Positions 9,473 to 17,762 of a stretch of 27,993 nt of DNA are shown piece by piece. Position 1 is the stretch's first letter, and each line of letters begins with the position of its first letter. The translations under genes were made by a program, and so were the position numbers. The notes beneath the pieces are model-generated. The model saw only the letters and a program-made list of their open reading frames with translations, was not told the DNA's origin and did no database searches. The stretch is from Chara braunii (taxonomy: Eukaryota; Streptophyta; Charophyceae; Charales; Characeae): NCBI GenBank assembly GCA_003427395.1, contig BFEA01000056.1:4046113-4074105 (forward strand), given 5' to 3'.

Positions 9473-11274
9473 CTGTGGACCGAACACGGTTTGGCTCGCT
9501 GTCTTCCGAGAAGCCAAATTTTACCACAGCTGCAACAAGTGCCAAAACGTATCTGTTTTTGTTTTCTCTCCAACAGTTGTCAGCTTGTATCCCCAGTTTA
9601 GGAGGCAAGTCGCTTGTCGCCCGGATGTCACGCAAAACTTTCATAATGGATGACACTACAGCAGTAGAATCGTGTGGATAGCAAGGGTACCATGTGTGAA
9701 CATGGACCGATGGTAAACGGCCGTGTGCAATAATAACTGTTAAATTAGTTTTCAACATCAGAATATTTGCGAATGTCATCGATTTGTTCTCTCCGCCAAA
9801 GTGTGGAATACTGGTCTTGCTTTGGTCCATGCCGTCAATGATGATGCATAAACTGTCGGAACCCGGTCTCTTCGACTCATCCTTCCACACCTCGTACGCA
9901 ACACGATGTTGGAGCTGCAAGTCCAAGTGTTTCTCACGTAGCGAAACAAAGTACTCACGAACACGTGAGTACTTTGCGGAATAGATAGATTTTTTGTATT
10001 CGACACATTTCTCGCATTTTTTTATCAATGTCATGGAATTTCACATGCCAGAACTGCGTTCTCCACATGTTGTAGAAAACTTGGAGAGAAACAGAAGGAG
10101 CACCCATGTTGTCGAATTGCGACTTTAGCAACTTATAAATATCAACCTTGTTATAGCAAGCAGGCAATCTCAACACCACTCTCGATTCCCCCTCTTTGAT
10201 CTTCATGTAATTGGGCATGGAATCTCCGTTATCTGGCACGAAGAAGCTTAGTTTCCCGTACATCGTCGTATATGTTGCTGATGTGCATCTGAACCCAGTA
10301 CTGCCATGCTCTGGCATAATGTAGCTTTTTGACAAAGTCATCCTTTTTTCTAGAAATGTATTCCTACATACACCTAGTGTGAAACACCAGGCACTAATGC
10401 ACACCTTTCGTTTCCCCACAGTAGGTTGAACAATCTCCTTCTCATTTTCTATGAAGGTGAACCTCTTCAACGTTTTAACCCACCATGCATCCCTACTCTG
10501 CTGGTCCTTAGAGTAGTATGCACTCCGGACAACTCTGATGTCTTCCAGGATCATTTGAGCGCAACACTCTCGCTTACAACAAACTTGTCCACGCACACTC
10601 GCCAGTGTTTTTTTGATGAGTTTTCTATGAACTGATTGCAGAATCTTCTTTGACCGCGGCATTCTGACACGAAAAGTATAAGGACGCTTCTCTGAGGACA
10701 TACGTTTTGGGAAAATGTCATCGAAATCAGAGATCACATCACAATTCTCATCGCCATTTCAACAACAGTGGTCAGTGTTCCGGTCAGCGTACGTTTGCGG
10801 ATGACCGGTTTTATCTGGAGAACTATCAGCACTAGATGACACCGAAGCGCTTGAATCTGAACCATCTTCATCACTCTCACCAAACAGAAGACCTGTGTAC
10901 TCGAAATCTTGAAGTGAACTCCTCGACACCCATACAACACGGTCTACATCGGATGAGTTGTTGTCAGTAGAGGAGGCCTTACCCTCCTGACCTTCCGCAC
11001 TCTCCGCATCAGAGGTTCGAACCGGGCAGCGCAGGACCGGATACGCACTTTTACATGTAGTGACCGCACACGCAATATTTCGTGACCTCTTATGAGCAAG
11101 AGATTCCAGAGCATTATTGACACGTTCGTGACCACTTCGAACATCTTGTGAACACATTGGCAGGTGCGGTGGAGGAAAATCCTCATTGAGCATTGTATTC
11201 GATGCCACACAATCCATGCTTTCCAAGGTTGTGCTGCAAGCCTGCCGTGGCATAGCATGCACACCACAAGCCAT
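9473..11274 (-). pseudogene. DUF7869-like DNA transposase, truncated
   Basis: From the Met at 11274 a frame of 171 residues runs to a TGA at 10759-10761 and continues in the same frame to about 10015, where an A7 run shifts it into the next. The N-terminus is Ser/Asp/Glu-rich. Then come a Cys block (GQVCCKRECCAQMILEDIR), KRKVCISAWCFTLGV, FYNMWRTQFWHVKF, a CEKC pair, SLCIIIDGMDQSKTSIPHF (a likely catalytic Asp), HVHTWYPCYPHDSTAVV, and LGIQADNCWRENKNRYVLA (second likely Asp). This series matches what I remember of transposon-borne DUF7869 proteins. Those normally continue with a VGHTH-type block, which is missing because gypsy sequence begins near 9473. It has lost an essential part and is presumably inactive. 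Family membership is from memory and needs a profile search. Confidence 0.7.
9947..9976. repeat. Perfect 13 bp hairpin inside the transposase
   Basis: CAAAGTACTCACG, loop AACA, then its exact reverse complement. It lies in coding sequence reading AKYSRVREYFVS on the minus strand. It may simply reflect codon coincidence. Confidence 0.8.
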
Positions 11275-11628
11275 ATACGAAACGTGTCTGCGACAACAAA
11301 ACAGCGGACCAATGTCAAAAGCGCAAATCAGAGGTCATTGAAAGGGAGCAGGCAACCATCCCTACATAACAGCAAGAAACACAACCCTATAAACGACACC
11401 GAGAAACGCGGGACGGAGGGGAACAGGAAACATCCGAGCGGGGATAACACACGACCTTGGAATGTGAGCATCGAGATGAATCATTTACAAGGGCACAGAG
11501 ACCGGGTTCGAAGCATAATGAATTGTGACAATGGGTGAGGACTCAGCAGTCCAGTCATCGGGGCAATCTGTGCAAAAGGCGTAGTAGACACAAAAGAGTT
11601 TGTCGAAGTCGGAGATCGAACGAGAGTG
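11275..11628. other. Upstream region of the transposase, nothing recognised
   Basis: No gene or clear motif. It lies 5' of the minus-strand transposase and could hold its leader or part of a lost N-terminus. Confidence 0.35.
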
Positions 11629-11853
11629 GGAAACGTAGCACATGTCAAGTCGGGCACCAGCATCGGAAAGGCAGAGATTATGACGCGCAAAACACAGCGT
11701 GCACCAGCAGTGAAAAGGCAGAGATCCTGACGCGCAAAAGGAAACGTAGCACATGTCACGTCAGGCATCAGCATCGGAAAGGCAGAGATCACGACGCGCA
11801 AAACACATCGGGTACCAACAGCGGAAAGGCGAAGACCCTGGCGTGCAGCACAC
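11629..11853. repeat. Two tandem 111 bp repeats
   Basis: GGAAACGTAGCACATGTCA at 11629 recurs at 11740, and the units stay alignable for their length, with internal half-unit similarity around GACGCGCAAAA. Because 111 is divisible by three, a 165-residue minus-strand ORF spans them with repeated peptide, which I regard as a by-product of the repeat. Confidence 0.85.
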
Positions 11854-12506
11854 AGCTTCACATGAGGGCATCGATAGGAAACATTAAGAACGACATAGGT
11901 CGCGGCACACGACGGGTTCCCAGAACCCCAGACTGAGCAGGCAAACGACTGTGGCAACGCCACCGTCATGTCCAACACGACAGGGACTCCATTTTATATT
12001 ATCACAATATCCCAATTAACAATTAGTGTAACAAGAGACAAAACACAATCACCCGGGTACTATGTTCTGCGGGTGCAACTCGCACTGGACTGTTTGCAAC
12101 GCGTGCAAGTCGAAGCAGGTCTCTCGAACGTGACTGACAGTGGCGGAACGCCCGAAGGTGGCGGTCCGACCCGACCCGCGCTGACGGGACGACGTCGACC
12201 AGGAAGTGAAGGGTTGTCCGGGATAGTGGCCACCACATCGACTGGCGCGGCACCTGCATCGACGGCGGGGCCGGTCGTACCCCCGCGGTTGTATCGACGA
12301 TCATATCGTCCATGGAGGCATCGGTTGTCCGTGGTCTTGTGCTGCCCAACATGACAGTTAACAGTCCGCAGATAGCACAGCTCATGTCGAAGACGGCACA
12401 CGCTCTACTCTGCGTGGACAACAGTTAGCCCGCAGCGCCTGTTGCCCTGCCGAACACGAAGCAGTGTTTTTCTTCCCTGGAACCCGGGAGCCGCAGCGTC
12501 GTTGTC
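11854..12506. other. Intervening sequence with an AT-rich pocket
   Basis: An AT-rich pocket at 11990-12050 contains a minus-strand TATA-like AATATAAAAT (11991-12000), about 720 bp upstream of the transposase Met. This is weak support for a promoter. The remainder is GC-rich and has overlapping short ORFs on both strands without recognisable domains. Confidence 0.3.
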
Positions 12507-13280
12507 GTGGCGAACACGAGCACGACGCCCGGCACGACGACGATCGTGCTAGACACGACGACGACCTTGCCCGACACCTCGGCGATCGTGCTCGACACGA
12601 CGGCGGGCGCGCTGGACACGATGACGATCGTTGTCGACACGACGATGATCGTGTTTGACACGATGAGGACGATCATGCTCGACACGACCACTACCGTGTT
12701 CGACACGACGAAGACGGTTGTGCTCGACCACCATCGTGGTCGACACGACCACGATCGTGCTCGACAAGACGACGACCGTGTTCGACACGACCACGATCTT
12801 GTTCGACACGACGACGATCGTGTTCGACACGACAAGGATCGTGTTCGACGATCGTGTTCGACGACCTCGTCCGACGACCACGCTTGGCACGACGACGATC
12901 GTGCAGGGCACGACGTCGAGCGCGCTCGACACGGCGACCATCGTGTTCGACACGACAGTACGATCGTGTTTGACACGACGACGATCGTGTTCGACACGAG
13001 GACGATCATGTTCGACATGTCGACCATCGCGCTCGACATGACGACCATCGCGTCAGACACGACGACGATCGTGTTGGACACGACGACGATCGTGCTCGAC
13101 ACGACGACGAACACGACGATGATCGTCTGGGACACGACGATGATCGTGTCGGACACGACGACGACCGTGTTCAACACGACGACGAACACGACGACGATCG
13201 TGTGGGACACGACAACGATCGTGTCGGACTGGACGACGACCGTGTTCGACACGACGACGACTGTGGTGGACATGACGACC
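12507..13280 (+). repeat. 21 bp satellite array (array 1)
   Basis: About 770 bp of degenerate units of 21 bp, typically CGATCGTGTTCGACACGACGA. Units contain the palindromes CGATCG and TCGA and are very CpG-rich. All reading frames stay largely open on both strands; one plus frame gives a 272-residue ORF with the heptad TTIVFDT. Since the alternative frames are equally open, I treat the array as satellite rather than gene. The same 20-mer core reappears, inverted, in the array at 14.2-15.15 kb with one mismatch. Confidence 0.9.
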
Positions 13281-13388
13281 TGCGCAAATAAACGCCATAA
13301 AGAAGTGTTGGAGAAAATTTGTTGACGTCACCAATAAACTAACACAGGACAGGGCGGGCCATGGAGGCTTTTCTCTTTGGTTCGCGGA

Positions 13389-13420
13389 GGGGGCGGGGGG
13401 TTTGTGGGGAGGGGGGGGGG
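13389..13420 (+). repeat. G-run with quadruplex potential
   Basis: Four guanine tracts of 5, 6, 4 and 10 bases are separated by short loops (13389-13393, 13395-13400, 13406-13409, 13411-13420). This meets the usual sequence rule for an intramolecular G-quadruplex. Confidence 0.75.
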
Positions 13421-13800
13421 AGGAGCCGGGTTGGCGGAAGCGGCACTAACCTGGAGAGCGGCCTAATTGTCGTGTTAACGCTGGCGGACCGCTGCGCTGA
13501 TTCTCCCAGAACGCGAACAACGGAGCACTGACACAATGTCGCGGCTACTCATGTGCGCGAAATGCGCTTTTGCTCTGGGCGGAACGTCATCCCCGCGCCT
13601 CCGCTTTGGCCAGGGGGGAAAAACGATCGCGGCCGACGGCCGACCAACGGATGGACGGCTAAGATTCGTCGGGGCGAAAAATAGGGCGTTCCACTGGCCT
13701 CACCACCGGACCGCCGTCTGCAACCAAGCTATCATCCCGACCATCCGCATTCTCGGATCGGATGGCCAGCAGGCGCGTGCAGAGGGCCCACCCGAAAAAC

Positions 13801-13810
13801 TATATATATG
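13801..13810 (+). promoter_or_regulatory. TATA-like box
   Basis: CTATATATATGG stands out in GC-rich surroundings and would place a start site near 13,835, about 350 bp before the 14.19 kb array. It would drive transcription through that array. No other promoter element is identified. Confidence 0.4.
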
Positions 13811-14189
13811 GAGGGGGTCCTGCACTTCCCATTTTCGGTTCAGTTCGGTATCGGATGGGCAACGGCGACGCAGCAACAGCGTAGTGCAGCGGAGGTCCGT
13901 CGACGCAGCAACGGCGCAGCGCAGTGGAGGCTCATGCTCAGCAGACTACGAGCACGACGTGGCGATGCAACGGAGGTCCGTGCATAGCAGACCACCTGCG
14001 TGATGAGACGGCGGACCACAGCGAAGGTGTCGAGGGTCGCAGGTTGTGACGACGGAGCAAGCAGACGAACCTAGAACGTGACGCGCAGCCATAGCCGAGC
14101 ACCCCGAGTTCGAAGGATCAGACGGTGAGGACACAACCAGCAAGCCCGGATGCAACCACGTAACGCCACGTGACACTTTTGGTTGCCGC

Positions 14190-15150
14190 GATCGTCGAGT
14201 CGAACACGATCGTGCCCTATCGTTGAGGCGAACACGATCGTCGAGTCGAACACGATCGTCGAGTCGAACACGATCTTCGAGTCTATCGTCGAGTCGAACA
14301 CGATCGTCGAGTCGAACACGATCATCGAGCCGCACACGATCGTCGAGTCGAACACGATCGTGCCATATCGTCGAGTCGGACATGATCTTCAAGTCCAACA
14401 CGATCGTCGAGTCGAACTCGATCGTGCCCTATCATCGAGTAGAACACGATCGTGCCCTATTGTCAAGTCGAACACGATCGTACACCGTTGTCGAGTCGAA
14501 CACGACTGTTGAGTCGAACACGACCGTCGAGTCGAACAGGACCGTCGAGTCGAAGAGGATCGTGCCCTATCGTCGAGTCGAACACGATCGTTCCCCATCG
14601 TCGAGTCGAACACGATCGTGCCCTGTCGTCGAGTTGAACACGATCGTGGCCTATCGTCGAGTCGAACACGATCGTCGAGTCGAACACGATTGTGCCCTGT
14701 CGTCGAGTCGAACACAATCGTGCCGTATCGTCGAGTCGAATACGATCGTTCCCCATTGTCGAGTCGAACACGATCGTGTCCTATCGTCGAGTCGAACAGG
14801 ATAGTGTCGTATCGTCGAGTCGAACACGATCGTTCCCCATCATCGAGTCGAATACGATCGTGCCCTATCGTCGAGTCGAACACGATCGTGCCCTATCGTT
14901 GAATCGAACACGATCGTGCCCTATCATCGAGTCGAACACGATCGTGCCTTATTGTCGAGTCCGACACGATCATCGAGTCGAAAACGATCGTGCCCTATCG
15001 TCGAGTCTGACACGATCGTCGAGTCGAACACGATCGCGCCCCGTCGTGGAGTCGTACACGATCGTGCCCTGTCGTCGAGTCGAACACGATCGCGCTCTGT
15101 CGTCGAGTCAAACACGATCGTGCCCTATCGTCGAGTCGAACACGATTGTG
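14190..15150 (-). repeat. 18/28 bp satellite array (array 2), inverted relative to array 1
   Basis: About 960 bp of units CGTCGAGTCGAACACGAT (18 bp), many extended by a 10 bp insert CGTGCCCTAT to 28 bp, roughly 40 units in all. On the minus strand the core reads ACGATCGTGTTCGACTCGAC, identical to array 1 (ACGATCGTGTTCGACACGAC) except for one base. The two unit lengths interleave irregularly. As in array 1, ORFs through it are open in several frames and are not convincing genes. Confidence 0.92.
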
Positions 15151-15399
15151 TGCACTGCAATGGAAAACGAACGTCGTGTACGTGTTGCGTGCGTGGATTG
15201 TGGGCATGGATTGCGCGCATGGATTGTGTGCAGTGTAATGTCGTGCGGCCTGGTTTGATTGCATCGTTGGGGGGGTGGGACAATTGTTCTATGCTGCTGT
15301 TGATCGTTGCACTTATACCGTGCAGGGCGCTTCACTGTGGCTATGGCGTGCACGGAAGACACACCCTTTCCCACCTTGCGCGCTGCACGTCCGACAATG

Positions 15400-16212
15400 T
15401 CTGGGCAGCACAACCTTTGCCGGCGCTAGTCCCGAAGACTTCGAGTGTGATCCTTGGATAAGCATCGTCTCGTTTGTCGACAAACATTTGAATTCCTGGA
15501 AGGAGTATGAGTGAGTGAACATGACGGAGAGATGCCCGTGGGCGGGCGATTATGAGTTCGCTAATATGTGGGAATTCGGGAAACGTATTGTTGTGCCTTC
15601 AGATGTGTTGGGTCCCGTGCAATTGCGTCGATTGTGTAAAAAGTTAAAATTTACCCACCTTAACGATGTTTTGGATTGAGAATACGTGACAACCTCACCG
15701 CGTACATGGTGCCGTGTTATGAAACAGGAGTTACTCGACTGTGCACGTCATTCACAGTTCCTCGATCATTATCCATGCGATCTCGGGGTCTGTTGCCTAG
15801 AGCAGTGCCGTATTGTTGTGTGAGATTGCGTCTGGGGTGCTTCATCTTCTGTAGGGTGCTCTGCATTGCCTGTTCGAATAGGGAAAGAAACTTGACAGAC
15901 GTTGTCGTGTATGTGTCCAGGAACGAGTTGTCTATGTCCGGAAGGGGTATGTGTTTAGTTCAAAGAGAGGTCGATGGGAGACTGGATATCGTGGTCGGTG
16001 GCAAGGTGGAGGACGTCGGCGCTTGGCGCGAGGTCGAGACTAAAGTCGTTTCTATTCGGGATGCAATAGGCGGTTCTCTCATCGGGAACTCCAGGTTCGT
16101 GCGCATGACATACATTTCGGTGTTTGCTGAGACGGCGCAGCAGCTGACCTTCGGATCGGCACTTGGCGTGTTGGATGGCCGCAACGGCTGGAGAGTTCCC
16201 CGTAGTCGATAG
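15400..16212 (+). pseudogene. Decayed coding remnants of unknown function
   Basis: One frame reads protein-like sequence with isolated stops: ASPEDFECDPWISIVSFVD, stop at 15512-15514, then MTERCPWAGDYEFANMWEF from 15521, LGPVQLRRLCKKLKFTHLN, a stop at 15677-15679, then RTWCRVMKQELLDCARHSQ and YPCDLGVCCLEQC. Another frame continues with TDVVVYVSRNELSMSGRG and GAWREVETKVVSIRDAIGG to about 16140. I do not recognise the family. It lies between the satellite array and the ParB-like gene, same strand, and may be an additional ORF of that element. Confidence 0.4.
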
Positions 16213-16276
16213 ATGGCCTACGTCGGCGTATTGAAAGGCCGCAATGGTGGGAGAGTTCCCCATAGTCGATGGATAG
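16150..16276 (+). repeat. Two tandem 60 bp repeats
   Basis: GGCGTGTTGGATGGCCGCAA at 16165 recurs as GGCGTATTGAAAGGCCGCAA at 16225, both followed by a GAGAGTTCCCC/CATAGTCGAT segment. Confidence 0.85.
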
Positions 16277-16395
16277 CTTTTGTCGGTCCCCTTTGCCGTT
16301 CAACATTTTTCGACGTGTGGCACTTTCGCAAGTTTGTCGATGTGTCGAGACCGATGTCGAGGGTTTTTTTAATTTTCTTGTGCGTTCAACAATGA

Positions 16396-16869
16396 CGCAT
16401 CGTTGCCTTTCCGTTTGTTCGGACTGAATTTTCATGGACTTCACATTGAGCGGAATGTGCGGAGTGTCCGATTGTTGTTCTCATGATGTGTTTTCTTGAG
16501 AAAAATGTGCAGTGTCTGCTAGTTGTTCTCATGTTGTGTTCTGTTGCGAAAAATACGCGGTGCGGAAAAATCCGCAGTGTGTCGTTGTTGTCCTGATCTT
16601 GTTTTTCGATTTACTGAAATCCGGGAATTATGACGACACGTGGACGAGGATCACTGATTCGGAGCAAGCACTTAAAAACCAAGTACGAATAAGCGTGTAG
16701 TTGTACCAGTAAAAAGTGTCTGATTGCTGTTCTGTTTTTTCAGTGTAGCGTTCGACATCGACACATCGTGACTTCCCATTTGTTCGGACTGCATATACAT
16801 GGACTTCGCATTGGGCGAAAAGTGCGAAGTGTCTGGATGGTTTTCTCATGTTGTGTTTCCTTTCGAAAA
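16396..16869 (+). repeat. Direct repeats of about 105 bp, 365 bp apart
   Basis: 16396-16504 and 16761-16869 align along their length, sharing TTTGTTCGGACTG, CATGGACTTC and TTCTCATG-TGTGTTT blocks. A third partial copy of the last part lies at 16505-16552. The stretch 16277-16990 has no recognisable gene. Confidence 0.75.
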
Positions 16870-16999
16870 AGCTCTGAGTCTTCATGCGGTGCAAAAGCTC
16901 GGACAATAATGTCGTGACCACACGATGTCGGCTTGTGTTTGTCGTCATGTCCGACTCGATCGTGAGGGTTGTTCTTCCACGAACATCTCCCGACCGTCT

Positions 17000-17495
17000 G
17001 GCGACCATAGTGTCGAATCCAACAAACAGCGCACGGCAGACCACAGCGTCATTGTCATGTCGAACTCGACGACCGTCCTGCGACCATCCTCTCGAACACG
17101 ACAAACAACGCACGGCAGGGCAGACCACAGTGTCACTGTCGTTTCGAACTCGACGGTCGAACACCCCGCATAGTCGACCAACTCGTCGTCGTGTCGACTT
17201 GATGGTCGGAAGCGGATATCACGACACGATTGTCGAGTACTCCGGCCGTCGCGCTGTGTTGCCCCGCTGCGACCGTGTCATGACGTCCGCTTCCGACCGT
17301 CGAGTCGGACACGATGACGAGTTGGTCGACTGTGGAAGTCGTTCTTCCACGACATGTGTCGTCCGCTGTTTGTCGTGTCGGGCTCGGCGGTCGTGCCATG
17401 ACGTCCGTTTCTGACCTTCGAGTTCGACACGACAACGACATTGCGGTCTGCCGTGCGCTGTTTGTCGTGCTCGACATGATAGTCGCGCTGTATTA
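17000..17495. repeat. Large imperfect palindrome centred near 17,250
   Basis: The inner arms 17173-17228 and 17274-17330 are nearly exact reverse complements (GTCGACCAACTCGTC... against ...GACGAGTTGGTCGAC), with a spacer of about 45 bp. Outer arms also match: CAAACAGCGCACGGCAGACC near 17025-17045 pairs with GGTCTGCCGTGCGCTGTTTG near 17445-17465, on the same centre. The arms carry the TCGAACTCGA / GTTCGACACGAC words seen in the satellite arrays. Confidence 0.85.
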
Positions 17496-17510
17496 CCCCG
17501 CTGTTGTTCT

Positions 17511-17670
17511 CGTGTCCGACTTTGTTCGTCTCGTTCGAAACAATGGTCGTCAGTGTCCCGCTTCTGTTGTTGTGTGTTCCTGTCTGTCCTCGTGTCCGAC
17601 TTTGTTCGTCGAGTTCGAAACGACGGTAGTCAGTGTCCTGGTTCAGTTGTTGTGTGTTCCTGTCTATTGC
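17511..17670 (+). repeat. Two tandem 80 bp repeats
   Basis: CGTGTCCGACTTTGTTCGTC at 17511 and at 17591, with similar sequence through TTGTTGTGTGTTCCTGTCT in both copies. Confidence 0.9.
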
Positions 17671-17762
17671 TGTTCTCGATTACTAAGGTGTTTGCACATC
17701 GGCAAGGCAATGACCGCTTTCGCACTTGTGCGTTTTCTTTCAGCTGCGACTAGCTTCTCGAC

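Larger units (their letters stand above)
13281..14189. other. Spacer between the two satellite arrays
   Basis: The spacer starts with two AATAAA-like signals (near 13288 and 13335), then a G-run, a TATA-like box at 13801 and short imperfect repeats near 13865-13930 (GACGCAGCAAC twice, about 36 bp apart). A 155-residue plus-strand ORF (13536-14003) has no recognisable domain. Confidence 0.45.

Noticed and set aside
11481-11978. Minus-strand 165-residue Cys-containing ORF
   Set aside because: It spans the 111 bp duplication, which explains the repeated peptide and open frame; no domain recognised.
12425-13325. Long ORFs on both strands through array 1, including a 272-residue TTIVFDT heptad protein
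   Set aside because: The 21 bp unit is divisible by three and lacks stops in nearly all frames, so open frames are expected; no start context or flanking coding supports one strand.
13536-14003. 155-residue plus-strand ORF starting MSRLLMCAKC
   Set aside because: No domain, GC-rich region with other frames open, and the C-terminal part covers short repeats.
12507-15150. CRISPR-like array
   Set aside because: Units are contiguous and degenerate with no unique spacers, and the sequence is eukaryotic.
14183-15461. ORFs of up to 193 residues through array 2 (SSSRTRS / RVEHDR repeats)
   Set aside because: Same reason: stop-free satellite units, several frames open at once.
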